Assembly: GCA_033239125.1 (NCBI GenBank)
Contig: BSWB01000001.1
Coordinates: 54,033,001-54,097,000, forward strand
From: Fagopyrum homotropicum
Lineage: Eukaryota; Streptophyta; Magnoliopsida; Caryophyllales; Polygonaceae
DNA length: 64,000 nucleotides
Direction of reading: 5' to 3'
How positions within the stretch are numbered: the stretch's first letter is position 1; every line of letters begins with the position of its first letter. The position numbers were made by a program, and so were the translations under genes. This document shows, one piece after another, positions 47,161 through 58,589 of the stretch. The notes under the pieces are model-generated. The model ran no database searches. It was not told where the DNA came from and was given only the letters and a program-made list of their open reading frames with translations.

Positions 47161-48781
47161 TTCTCAACTATAGACGAGGAGATGACATGATTTATGTATG
47201 CAGAAAAATGGAAAAATCTTTTTGGGTTTGTGCTTCTACTATTGGATCATCTTCATAGTCATGTTTTATGGCAACGGACAAGCAATTATGTATTAAATAA
47301 ACGAAGGCATGGAAAGACAATTGTACTTAACTCAAAAGCATGCATGAAATGTAAAGATGACAAAGTCAAGATGATCAAGAGCATATCCAATCTAGATTAC
47401 TAAGTCTTACAAACATGCAAATAGGTCATAAGGTCTTGTGAAATAAAAGGCCAAGAAACGTTGTGATTAGGTGGGGATTTTTCTAGGCTATGTGATGCTA
47501 ATCCGGGAATGGAACTAACTCCACAATCTTGTCCTCGATCAACTTCCCTCAAGTGTATATTTTCTCTATCTTTTCTTTCTTTTCTTTTTCTTTGACTTAT
47601 TTTTGAGACAATGGCATTGGTGTACAAAAGCCGAAACCTTGGTGATTAGCCATCCTCGGGCTTTTTCTATTTTTCGAGGTGCATCCACACCGAGCACACA
47701 TACCAAAGCTCGTTAGGACTATTGGTTTATTTGACTTTGGCAAGGCACCAACACCCGATTATGTGAAGTGTACCGAGTTACTTGTCATTTAAACCAACGT
47801 CCCCAAACCTATGTTTTTGTCTACACTTTCACAACAAATTCAGCATTTTATTCATGACATTCTTTCATCAACATCTTCACCCCACACTTGCTTTTCACAC
47901 AAACATGCTCCTATTTCCGGATGAGTCAAAAGAGGTCAAATTTATATCGATTGAGGTGCTCAAACAATCATGATCAAGATGAGAATTAGAGGAAGGTGAG
48001 TTGCCTCATTCATTCCTAGATGGTGTGCAAGAACTAGCATGTAATTTCGACCTTCAATGTTCAATCCATTATAGGCAAACGTCATGATCACAAATCATTC
48101 ACGGGTACTTCAAGTCTACATATGCGTTCATCAATTTAACACATAAGGCCATCCATAGCCAATCCACAAGACAAGGTTCATCATTAGGGTCATATCCAAG
48201 CCTAGAAAGCACAAAAACTTTTAAATTTTTAAATTTTCTGATTTTTATGGGATTTTCGAAATGAATATATACAATACAAGACATGTGATAATATTAAACT
48301 ACCCTAGATGCTCATCATGCAAAGGATCATGTAAACCCCACCCCATACTTAGAAACACATTGTCCCTAATGTGTAAATGAAGTAAAGAAGAGTGAAAGAA
48401 GGTTCTCACAATGTAAAAATGGTTTGCTATGGTATTTGGGATTCTCAAGTGGGTTGATGGTGGATGATCCTATCAACAATGGTAGAGAGCTCTAAGTGTT
48501 CATCAAGGCGTCGGGACCCGCGCTAGGCACCGCTAGCCGTCCAAGTTCCGCGTCCGCTCCACCCATAATTGATGAGGGGTTCATCATCATCATTCACTTG
48601 CCAAGCAAGGCTTCCAATGCTACCAAGACTCTAACACACACACAAAGCACACAAAACACACACAAAAACAGAAAAATCTAAAACAAAAACAAAACGAGAA
48701 AAGGGAAACGTTACCAATGGGTTGCCTCCCACCAAGCGCTTCTTTAAGGTCATTAGCTTGACCAAACTCGGGGGCGTCTCA
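47161..48781 (-). other. non-coding region between pol and 3' LTR, element B
   Basis: No ORF. In elements A and C the extra ORF lies between pol and the equivalent of 48374. Here only about 410 bp separate them, so the ORF was lost or never acquired. It contains the internal hairpin at 48355-48374 and the conserved post-pol sequence around CCAAGCGCTTC (48730). Several stretches match elements A and C. Confidence 0.75.
48355..48374 (-). other. covarying stem-loop, internal copy, element B
   Basis: ACACATT-GTCCCT-AATGTGT on the plus strand, next to CACCCCATACTT (sense AAGTATGGGGTG), the same motif as in the polypurine tract. Confidence 0.75.
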
Positions 48782-51740
48782 TTCTAGGTGAAGTGGGGCA
48801 ATCATATCCACCGAAGCTTCCGGGATATATTTCTTCAACCGGTGCCCATTCACCTTAAAGCTTCCACAATGCTTCCCTCCTATCTCAATAGCTCCATGGG
48901 GAAAGATCTTCTTCACCACATATGGCCCGGTCCATCTTGATTTGAGCTTTCCGGGAAAGAGCCGCAGCCTTGAGTTGAAGAGAAGGACAATGTCTCATTC
49001 ACTCAACTCCTTGGGGATGATCCTCTTGTCATGCCAACGCTTGGTCCTCTCCTTGTAGATCCGGGCACTCTCGTATGCATCCAACCGGATCTCCTCAAGT
49101 GCGTTCATATCGAGTAACCTCTTCTCTCCGGCTTCCTTGAGATCAAAATTTAGCCACTTGATGGCCCAATGTGCTCTATGCTCTATTTCTACCGGGAGGT
49201 GGCAAGACTTGCCATAGACAACCTTGTAAGGAGTGGTGCCAATTGGTGTCTTGAAAGCGGTTCTATATGCCCACAAGGCATCATCGAGCTTCATAGCCCA
49301 ATCCTTTCTAGTCCTAGATACCGTCTTCTCAAGAATGGCCTTTATCTCCCGGTTGGAAATCTCTACTTGGCCACTAGTTTGGGGATGGTAAGGTGTTGCC
49401 ACCTTATGAGTCACCCCATACTTAGCCAAAAGTGCTCCAAAATTCCTATTTGTGAAGTGCTTCCCTCCATCACTAATGATCACCCTTGGTGTACCAAACC
49501 TAGGGAAAATCACTCGGTTGAAGAACCGCACCACCACCTTGGCATCATTTGTAGGAGAGGCGATTGCCTCCACCCATCTTGAAACATAGTCAACCGCCAA
49601 TAGGATGTAGAGGTTGCCGCATGAAGAAGGGAATGGTCCCATGAAGTCCACACCCCACACATCAAATATTTCCACTTCTTGTATGTTGTTCAAGGGCATC
49701 TCATTCCTCCTTGAGATGTTGCCCGTCCTTTGGCAAGCATCACAAGCTACCACAAAGCTTTGCACATCCTTGAACAAACTTGGCCAAAAGAAACCTGATT
49801 GCAACACCTTCGCACATGTCTTGTGCGAGCTAGCATGCCCTCCACATGGCAAGGAATAACAATGGCGGATCACACTCTCCACCTCATCCTCCGGTATGCA
49901 TCTTCTAAACATTCCATCCGGCCCTCTCTTGAACAAAAGCGGCTCACTCCAATAGTAGTGCCTCACATCCTTGAATAACTTCTTTCTTTGGGCATATGTC
50001 AATCCGAGAGGCACTTCCTCACACACTAAGTAGTTCACAATGTCGGCAAACCATGGCTCGCTTCCTCTAGACACTTGGAACAAGCATTCCTCTACCATTT
50101 GCAATTGTTCATCCCGGAATGAGTCATCAATCGGGATGTCATCTCTTTCAAGCTCCAATGGTGGGAGTCTACTAAGGTGATCCGCCACGGAGTTCTCGGA
50201 TCCCTTCTTGTCCCGGATTTCCAAATCAAACTCTTGAAGAAGAAGGATCCACCGAATCAACCTAGGCTTGGCATCCTTCTTGGTAAGTAGATAACGGATC
50301 GCAGCATGATCCGTATAAACTATGACCTTCGCTCCAACAAGATATGAGCGGAACTTCTCAAATGCATACACAACCGCTAGCAACTCCTTCTCGGTGGTAG
50401 CATAATTGATTTGGGCATCATCTAGCGTCTTGCTAGCATAGTAAATGGCATGAGTGTGCCCATCTTTCCTTTGCCCCAAAACAGCTCCAACGGCTACATC
50501 GCTTGCATCACACATGATCTCAAACGGTAAACTCCAATCCGGAGGTTGCATGATAGGTGCGGAGATCAAGGTGTTCTTCAACCTACAAAAAGCCTCAAGG
50601 CAATCTTTGGAGAAAACAAATTCAACATCCTTCATTAGTAGGTTAGTGAGAGGCTTAGAAATTTTAGAGAAGTCTTGAATAAACCTCCGGTAAAAACCGG
50701 CATGCCCTAAGAAACTCCTTACCCCTTTCACCGAGGTAGGTGGTGGCAACTTCTCTATCGTTTCAATCTTGGCCCTATCAACCTCAATGCCACGGTTAGA
50801 CACCAAGTGTCCTAACGCAATGCCTTCACTTACCATGAAGTGGCATTTTTCCCAATTCAAGACAAGATTTGTCTCCTCACATCTTTGCAATACTAATGAC
50901 AAGTTAGCTAAGCAATTATCAAAGGAAGAACCATAAACAGAGAAATCATCCATGAACACTTCCATGATATTTTCAATGTATTCTGAAAAGATAGCCATCA
51001 TACACCTTTGGAAGGTGGCGGGTGCATTACACAACCCAAATGGCATTCTCCTATATGCAAAAGTACCCCATGGACATGTAAATGTGGTTTTCTCTTGGTC
51101 ATCGGGGTGGATAGGGATTGGAAGAATCCACTATAGCCATCTAAATAGCAAAAATGAGAATGTTGAGCTAACCTTTCTAGCATTTGGTCAATGAAGGGGA
51201 GAGGGAAGTGATCTTTCCTAGAGGCCATGTTAAGCTTCCTATAGTCAATGCACATCCTCCACCCCGTAACCGTCATAGTCGGGATTAGTTCGTTGTTCTC
51301 ATTAGTCACTACGGTCATCCCACCCTTCTTAGGAACTACATGAACGGGACTAACCCACTTACTATCCGAGATAGGGTAGATTATCCCCGCATCTAGCAAC
51401 TTAATGATCTCCTTTTTGACTACCTCTTTCATTATAGGATTCAATCTCCTTTGATGTTCAATGGAGGGTTTATGGTTATCTTCCATCAATATCTTATGCA
51501 TGCACAAAGAAGGTTTAATGCCAACCAAATCATCAATAGTATAGCCAATGGCTTTCCTATGCAATCTTAGCTCATGCAACAACTTAGCGAGTTCATCATC
51601 ACTCAAGCATGCATTCACAATCACCGGATATGTAGAATTATCACCAAGAAAAGCATACTGCAAATGAGAGGGGAGGGGTTTAAGTTCAAGTTTAGGAGGA
51701 CCTTTATCGATTGGAGACGATCCAAATAACGTTGGATGAG
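48782..51740 (-). pseudogene. reverse transcriptase, RNase H and integrase, element B
   Basis: On the minus strand the RT begins after a linker (PSHLQYAFLGDN), with WVSPVHVVPKKGG and the catalytic FMDDFSVYG. One base is missing near 51120, shifting the frame within RT. RNase H has the DASDVAVGAVLGQRKDG strand and ATTEKELLAVVYAFEKFRSY. Integrase has the HHCC zinc finger (ending VACDACQRTG), DVWGVDFMGPFP, IISDGGKHFTNRNFG and an NREI helix as DDE elements. A stop at about 48994 interrupts the C-terminal part (LLFNSRLRLFPGKLKSRW), which otherwise runs to about 48782. The sequence is of the Athila/Tat branch of Ty3/gypsy. Only the two breaks prevent a full-length product, but I infer it is inactive as it stands. 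Confidence 0.93.
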
Positions 51741-52789
51741 ATGAATCCAAAGCTAATGAAGACCCTTCAAGGCTCCTTGAAGTTTGATCATCAATGAGGG
51801 CTGATTCAGGGGAAACCACGGCCAACTCCACGGTTGGCTCCAGTTCCACGGCCGTGGTTCTTGCTAGGCTTGCTCGTTTGAGCTTTCCAGAGAGTTCTAC
51901 GGCCGTGGAACCACTTCCACGCCCGTGGAACGTGCAGCTGTTCAGCTTGTCCTCGTGAACCTCAAATCCAACTCTTGCCTCCTTTTCTAATGCTTCCAAG
52001 GCTTTGATCTCTTCACTGCAAGCCTCCTCAACACCTTCCTCCATCAAACTTAGGGTAAGAACCTTCTCCAAGGGATCCTTGATCAAGATCGAGCTCACAA
52101 CTTCTCTAGATTCCTCTTGCTCGACTATGTTGAAGACTTCCTCATCAAGGGTTGGCCCTTTCATCATTGTGGACAACTTGAACTTGATGTTCTCTTCTCC
52201 AATGTTGAAGGAGAGAGTCCCATTCTTGCAATCCACTAGGCATCCGGAGGTGGCGAGGAAGGGTCTTCCCAAGATGATGGGAACCGGGTAGTCCGCCGGA
52301 ATATCCAAGACAACAAAATCAATTGGCACATAGAATCCTCCTAGTTGCACCGGGATGTCTTCTAAGATCCCAACCGGGTGAGTGATAGAACGGTCCGCCA
52401 TATAGAGGGTCATCTTGACCGGCTTTGGCTCTCCTAGCCCAACCTTGTTGCAAAGTGCAAGCGGTATGATGCTTACACTTGCCCCAAGATCACAAAGGGC
52501 TTCATACTTCACATCTCCCACTCCAATTGGGACACAAAAAGAACCCGGATCTCTTAGCTTGGGAGGCATCTCCTCCTTCATCGTTTGGATCAATTCCGAG
52601 GATCTCTTCGTCATTCTTATCTCCCCATACTCCTCCAACTTCCTTTTGTTGGAGAGTATCTCCTTCAAGAATTTGCCATATGCCGGCATTCCTAAGATAG
52701 CATCCATGAACGGAATATTAATATGCAACTTGGACATTAGTTCAAGGAATTTACCAAAGTGGTTGTCCAAGCAAGCTCTTGCTCGTGAT
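51741..52789 (-). pseudogene. aspartic protease and pro-RT linker, element B
   Basis: Open in this part (within 50998-53694). Protease: MSKLHINIPFMDAILGMPAY, LCDLGASVSIIPLALCNKVG with the DLGAS active site, PIILGRPFLATSG and LSFNIGEENIKFKLS. The linker towards RT carries a palindromic-module cluster read in frame as TFHGRGSGSTAVELSGK and RTTAVELEPTVELAV (51815-51935, perfect CCACGGCCGTGG at 51846-51857). The domain itself looks intact, but the polyprotein is broken on both sides. Confidence 0.88.
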
Positions 52790-54518
52790 TGTGGGAACGG
52801 TAGTGGTGGCTTGTATGGAGGCGGTGCCACATATGTTGGCTCAACATCCTTGCCCTTGCCTCCATCTCCTTGCAAAGTCTCTTCCTCTATCACCACTTGT
52901 TTCCCTTTAGCATTCTCCTTGGGCAAAGGGTCCTTCATACTCAACCCACTCCTCGTTGTAATGGCCAACACTTGGCCTCTTGGGTTGTCTTCGGTCCTTC
53001 CGGGAAGCTTTCCCGGATCTGTATGGGCTTCACCCGCCTTTTGGAACACTTGTGCTTCCAACACCTTTTGAGCCTTAGAAATGGAAGTCACGGTGCTCTC
53101 AAGACCACTCAACCTTCCAAGAAATTGCTCAAACATCATTTCGGTTCTATCCTTTGGAGGTTGAGTAAATCCGGGCGGAGGTTCTTGTGAAGCTTTTGGT
53201 GGTGGAGTTGTGCTTGTGGAAGCGGGAGGGTTCAAGGCTCCATCCGGGTTAGAGTAGGAAAATCCGGGATGGTTGTGGTTAGGCCGGTAATTGTTGAATT
53301 GCCGGTTGTTGTTGAAGTTCCTTGGGCCTTGGTAGTTGTTATAGTTGCCCCTTCCCATGTAATTCACATCCTCCTCCTTGGAAGATAAGTTAGCTTGAGG
53401 AAGCACTTGAGGAGTTGCTTGGTTCTTCAAAGTTGTAGCACACAACTCTCTCAAAGACTTCAATTCATTGTTGATGGCGTCAAGCTTGAAGTTGCTCATG
53501 GTGACTTCACTCACCTCATATGCTCCCGCCTTTCTCCCTTCACTCTTCCTATGGGAGTATTTCTCAATCACTAGAGCTTGTTTCTCCACAAACTCCCAAG
53601 CTTCATCTACATGCTTCTCCATGAAAGTCCCACCGGAAAGAGATTGGAGCTTGAATTGGCTATCTTCATCAAGTCCTTTGAAGTAGATCTCCAATAGCTC
53701 AATTTTTGGTATGCCATGGTGTGGACAATCTAGGAGAAGATCTTTGAACCTCTACCAAGACTTGAATAAACTCTCTCTATCCTTCATCACGAAAGTATTG
53801 ATCTTCCCTCTTAACTCGGTAGTCTTGGAAGGTGGGAAGAATTTAGTCAAAAACTCGGTTGTCATCTCCTCCCAAGTACCAACTCGCCCTTGTGGAATAG
53901 ATTGATACCAAGCCAAAGCTTTATCCTTAAGAGAGAAGGAGAAAGCCCTAAGCTTATGGTTGTTGCTCTCCAATCTAGGCGAGTCTCCATCAAGATCTCA
54001 TAGTTCATCAAGTGTTGATGAGGAGACTCTCCTTCCATCCCTCCAAATTGATTATGCCGGATCATTTGTAGAACTTGAGGGCGGAGTTCGTAATCATGGG
54101 CTGCGGGATCTCCTAAGTTCACACCCGGATGGTGTGCTCTTTGTGCCGGATCCATACGTTGCCCCAACGTTTGTGGCTCTTCCATAGCAATGTGCACAAC
54201 CCTAATATTCACCGCCGCCGGCTGCGGTTGTGGTGGAGGTGGAGGAGGTTGTTGACGGTTAAGCTCTCTTTGCACAAGAGCTTGCCTAATCTCCTCAATC
54301 TCCCTCCTAGTTGCCTCTTGCCTCTCATTGGCAAGTCTCCTTTCATTCTCCAAAGCTTCATCCCTTATCCTAATTTGTTCTAAAGCCTCGTCCAACTCAG
54401 CTTGGAGATCTCTTCCGGCCATCTCTTTCCCCTTTTTAATGCTCTTGGATCTAGATCTAAGGGTTTTCTCCGGTTCGGGATCGAATGGAGCTAAATCCTT
54501 GCCACGAGATCTTCGCAT
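52790..54518 (-). pseudogene. gag, element B
   Basis: On the minus strand it starts MRRSRGKDLAPFDPEPEK, chosen because element A begins alike. A charged coiled-coil-like region (about residues 30-85) and a Pro/Gln stretch follow. The gag core is SLKDKALAWYQSIPQGRVGT, EMTTEFLTKFFPPSKTTELR, FKDLLLDCPHHGIPKIELLE and VDEAWEFVEKQALVIEKYSH. An Asn/Tyr-rich part and a Lys/Pro-rich tail lead to protease. There is a frameshift near 53990 and a stop near 53753. I see no CCHC zinc knuckle. Confidence 0.9.
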
Positions 54519-54635
54519 ACACCTAAAGAGTAAGAGATGCCCTGAAAAGCAAAGACACAAACCAAAGAGAGATCAAAAGCAACAAGAAAGATCTACACTA
54601 CAAACAATCACAAAATAGACTCAATCTAGACCTAG

Positions 54636-54653
54636 TCCCCGGCAACGGCGCCA
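54636..54653 (-). other. primer-binding site for tRNA-Asp, element B
   Basis: The plus strand TCCCCGGCAACGGCGCCA equals the 3' end of plant tRNA-Asp(GUC) including CCA, 6 nt inside the 5' LTR. Athila elements are known to use this primer. Confidence 0.95.
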
Positions 54654-54659
54654 AAAACT

Positions 54660-56498
54660 TGTTACGCTCAGGATGTGATACACAATGGGTTTTAAATTTA
54701 TACTCGTTATATTTCTCCTAACTACTAGCGAACCCGCAGTGTACGGGACGTTTGTAGTAGGGATAGTATTCCGAGGTCGAACACAAAGACTAAGGTGAGA
54801 TTGATTCGATTTATGATTAAGATTAGTGAAGATCTAGGTTAAGAAAAGAGAAGAAATAAAGAAATGAAAACTTCAATGTTTTTGGTTGGTTTTTAGGTGA
54901 TCAATCAAGGATCACAAATGATGCAAGGTAAACAATCAACTAAGCTAATGAATCAACACAAACAAACAAGCTAAACACGAGATATTAATCAAGAGAGAAA
55001 AGCAGATTCTAGGGGTTGGAAGTTCCGGTTATGGCATAGGACTCAAGCTACCTAATCATTCCTTGGATTAACTATGATATGTTGGGATTTAGTGTTTCTA
55101 GATTATGATCAATCACCGGATAGGTCTCATGGTCCACTAGTCCGTCCCTAAGGTCTCATCAGCGGGTAAGTCTCTAAGAACCTAAGAGATGGAATTCTAC
55201 ACAAACCGGATTGTCACCTAGGGATCTAACCTATCCTCACCGGGTAAGTCTCGAAAGAGTTAGTCCTAAACAACTATCCTAGCACACTTAGTCCAATGGC
55301 GGCTTATGAGGCTCACCACTACCTAGGGTTTGTCATCTTTGAAATCTAAGAGTAAGAATCACCGGGTAAGTCTCTTCTAACACTTAGTTGCTAACACTAG
55401 GTCACCCTAGGGTAGATTTAACTCAACAAACACTTAGGGTTTCAACATTCTAACAATCCAAGGCTAGATCCATCGAACCAGGGAGAATCACGGTTTGTTC
55501 TATCAAGTCCACGGCCGTGGTTTGACATGAACAATCTGTGGACTTCAACAGAGGCTACGTCCAAGTAAGTGAGTCATCCAAGGGCTAATCTAAGTCCATC
55601 CTATCACAGTCCTAGCCATAACCATTCTTTCCTTACCCTAGAATCACATCTATTTAGCCTACAACATTCATCATAGCAATCAAAATCATCAAACATAAAA
55701 TCATGGCTTCCATTTGCAAGATAATGAAGAGAAAGAGATGAACAAGTGAAGTGAACAAAACCAAGCTGAAAATGGAATTAGAATGACTCACAATCCTTCT
55801 TAAAGAAGGTTTAAATGGTTCATACAACTCTAGAAATCGATTCCGAAATTCTTCACTACAAAGCTATCCAAGTCTATCAATGGTGTGTTCTTCTTCTTCT
55901 CTCTAATGGAGCTCTTCTCCAATGGTGGCTTCCTTCTACCTCCTCCTTCCAAGAATCTTCTTGTTGAGAGTATTGTTGTGTGTGTAGAGTGATGGGAGAA
56001 TCCTCAATTGAAAGATGCTAGATGGAAGATGCCTTCTCAGCCAATGCAGGACCACTTTTATAATACAACTTTGCAAGAGCTGGCCAAGAGATCGTGGCAC
56101 AGCTGTCACGAAAACCTGGCAAAATTCACGGATGGTTCCACGGCCGTGGACCTCCAGTGAACCGTGGTTTGGACCTTCAGCTTTGCCTTTGATCATTAAG
56201 CTTTGATTTGGTGCATGGCTTGTGTTGGCAAGGTTCCATGAGTCCTCATTAGCCTCTAGCTTGCATCCTAATGAGTCCAAGGGTGTGTCATTTTGATGAA
56301 CGATCCTCAAACGTATCGATTTAGCTCCTAAATCTCCCAAAATACCTACAAAGCAATGCACAAGTCCGTGTAGACGTCTATCTCGACAAAATACGTGAAT
56401 TGAGTGCAAACGTTGTGAACTAGTGCTAAACCATGCATGAATGAGTGACAAATCTATCTAAATGATTACCTAAACCTAAGCCATAAATCGTGTTATCA
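54660..56498 (-). repeat. 5' LTR of element B
   Basis: 1839 bp, same length as the 3' LTR. Perfect CCACGGCCGTGG at 55509-55520 and 56138-56149. Differences from the other LTR are scattered single bases. Confidence 0.96.
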
Positions 56499-56593
56499 TA
56501 CACTGCGGGTTCGCATATTATTTCAGGCTTATATTTTAGGTTATAAATTTAAAGCTATATCGTTCACCATACACACACGTCTGAGAGCGAACA

Positions 56594-57787
56594 TTACTTC
56601 AATTGTCTTCTTCTCCTTCAATATGGATGTCCAAGACATGATTTGACCCTCCTTGATGTGTTTTCCAAGTGAAGAGAATAAGATTCAAGAGTCATCTTTG
56701 AATAAAGGCCAAATGTGGCAATTTATGTATTTGAATTTCCTAGAAAAACTCTTGAATTTCTTGCATTTTCTTTTGATAAATTTTTGATATTTCTAGCGCT
56801 TAATTAGGGAGTTTCTAAGATGAGTTTTTGCTATATAAAGCCTTGTATTTTCCCATTGTAAGAGAAGTCAAGTTAAATGAAGTAAGTTAGCCTTTGTGCT
56901 TTCAAAGTTGTTGTTTGCTTTAAAACAAAACCCAAATTCTAAGTGAGATGCTTAATTTTCAAACATCTAGGTGAGATGCTTAGGTGGTTCTAAGGTGAGA
57001 GGCCGAGGAACGAAGGTTCGAACCCCAAAGTGAGATTTCGAGAGTAGTTCGTTCGAGTTGAGGGATTCCCAAAGTGAGAGGCCGAGGGAATTTGCTCTTC
57101 ACATAAAAAAAACACAAAATACAAAAAAAAAGAGTTCCATTTCACCAATCCGAGTGTGAACTTGTGCCAGTGGATCCTCGTGTTCGAATCGTGTTCGATC
57201 AAAATGCTCACTCCGAGCGTGGTCAAGTTAAGTCATATTCCGCTCGATCCGGCTAAGTTGTCAAATTTATGCACTCTATGTAAAATGCCTATATCTGGAG
57301 CTGCGTTTGGTTAGTAGACCCACAAGTACTAATTTCAAAGGTATTTTCAAGATCTACAACTCTGTAGTTTATAATAAGTCAAGATTCCAAAAGGAAGAGG
57401 GTTAAAATGACCCGATAATGCAACAACGTTTATACTTGTGTGGACTTTTGACCAAGATCATGCATGGAGGTATGCAAGGTGGATACGGAGAACACATGCA
57501 CGACCAATCCAGCCCATATTCCATCCATCAAGACAAGTCCGACTCTTTCCCTTCCGCTCCATAAAAGAAGCCCACGTTGCATTAAATCAAGTCTCGTTCA
57601 ATTCTTCGTATTTCCCGCTTTAATTAGTTGTCATGAATCAAGTCCCACTCAAATCTTCGTATATCCTGTTTTAATTTAGTGTTTTTGCTATTAATTTATT
57701 GTATTTAGGTTGAGTTTTTTAGCCTATAAATAATGTTTTTCCATCTCATATGTAAGTCAAGTTAAATGAACTAAGTTAGCCTTTGTT
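56594..57787. other. older repeat debris
   Basis: Two direct-repeat pieces with AGTCAAGTTAAATGAA...AGTTAGCCTTTG, one at about 56865 and one at 57755, and CTATATAAAGCC / CCTATAAATAATG TATA-like stretches, suggest LTRs of an unclassified element. The part 57200-57540 resembles 41580-41960. No intact ORF. Confidence 0.5.
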
Positions 57788-58246
57788 TTTTTTTTTTTTT
57801 TTTGAAATGTTAATTGTATTAGAATGAATAGGGGAAAGTACATTCGAGTGGGGTTGTCATACAACGCAACATCAGTAAACCAACAGGCAAGTGTAAGAGC
57901 AACAATGAGAAAGAGGGAAAAAGGCGAGTCTCCAGTCGACCGGAGGGATTAGGCGAATTGTAGAGCAATGTTGAGGGAGGTGGCCATGTCGCGAGTGAGG
58001 GCAGTTCTGTCTCTCCAATTTTGAGTGAAGTGTGTCTTAACACTCCGAATGATCATCCAGGCGCTGTCAATTGGGGAGATGAAGGTCTGACAGTAGAGGA
58101 GCTTGTTCCTAGCAGTCCAGATGTGATAGATGTAAGCAACAATAGCAGCAATTCGAGCACAATCCATAGGGCGAGGCTTCTTCCTGGACCAGGAAGCCAT
58201 CCAGCCCCAAATTTCATCAAGGAAGGGGGCAGGGTAAGCGATGTTC
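57788..58246 (-). mobile_element. 5'-truncated LINE
   Basis: On the plus strand it starts with a poly-T run (the poly-A tail) and is flanked by the 14-bp duplication AGTTAGCCTTTGTT (57774-57787, 58247-58260). The minus strand reads IAAIVAYIYHIWTARNKLLY, typical of the C-terminal region of plant non-LTR ORF2. Only about 440 bp remain besides the tail, so it was truncated on insertion. It splits the older repeat whose other half is 58261-58358. Confidence 0.9.
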
Positions 58247-58358
58247 AGTTAGCCTTTGTTCTTTCAAAGTTGTTGTTTGCTTTAAAACAAAACCCGAATT
58301 CTAGGTGAGATGCTTAGTTTTCAAACATATATGTGAGATGCTTAGGTGGTTCTAAGGT

Positions 58359-58589
58359 TGTAATAGCTAGGATTTCTGAATTCTAATTAATGTTGATTAA
58401 CTTAATCAGTGATAGTAATTGACATATAACTCGCGAAGATTGCGTAAGTGTTAAGTATAAGTCCCACCGTTATGTTCCTGGCGTAATTTTGGGCTTATGG
58501 TGAAATTTTCACTTTTTCCCCCAGGTAATTATTTTTACCCTCCGGTATTATTTGGAGAATTTGTGAGCTCCAATTAATAAAAATGCAGT
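58359..58589 (+). repeat. fragment of the 982-3102 LTR family, inverted
   Basis: TGTAATAGCTAGG...AAAAATGCAGT is the reverse complement of about 2870-3102. Element C is inserted in it, so the rest should lie beyond the right edge. The last five bases, GCAGT, are the likely target duplication of element C. Confidence 0.85.

Larger units (their letters stand above)
45282..56498 (-). mobile_element. complete Athila-type Ty3/gypsy element B (11.2 kb)
   Basis: Both LTRs are 1839 bp, begin TGTTACGCTC and end TGTTATCA on the plus strand, and the whole is flanked by TACAC at 45277-45281 and 56499-56503. I count about 19-20 differences between the LTRs, so near 99% identity and a recent insertion. On the minus strand: 5' LTR, tRNA-Asp primer site, gag, protease, RT, RNase H, integrase, about 1.6 kb without ORF, polypurine tract, 3' LTR. 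The coding part has four visible breaks. The extra ORF found in elements A and C is absent. Confidence 0.97.
42074..56593 (+). mobile_element. solo LTR of a fourth family (D-LTR), split by two insertions
   Basis: TGATAGCATG...GAGCGAACA with flanks TTAGT (42069-42073) and TTACT (56594-56598), a 5-bp duplication with one change. Without the nested LTR (42946-44636) and element B (45282-56498) it is about 1.6 kb. It shares the block TACACTGCGGGTTCGC with the Athila-type LTRs, here on the plus strand. Module site 2 is at 42370-42455 (CACCTCGACTGAGGTG); site 1 is at 44655-44720 with the perfect palindrome ATCTCGATCGAGAT. GAGACTTACCCGGT repeats lie at about 44808, 44930 and 45006. Confidence 0.88.

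Noticed and set aside
49169..53686. Plus-strand open frames across element B pol and gag
   Set aside because: They are shadows of the minus-strand polyprotein; no domain on the plus strand.
54636..54653. tRNA-Asp gene
   Set aside because: Only the 3' 18 nt of the tRNA are present, next to an LTR: it is a primer-binding site.
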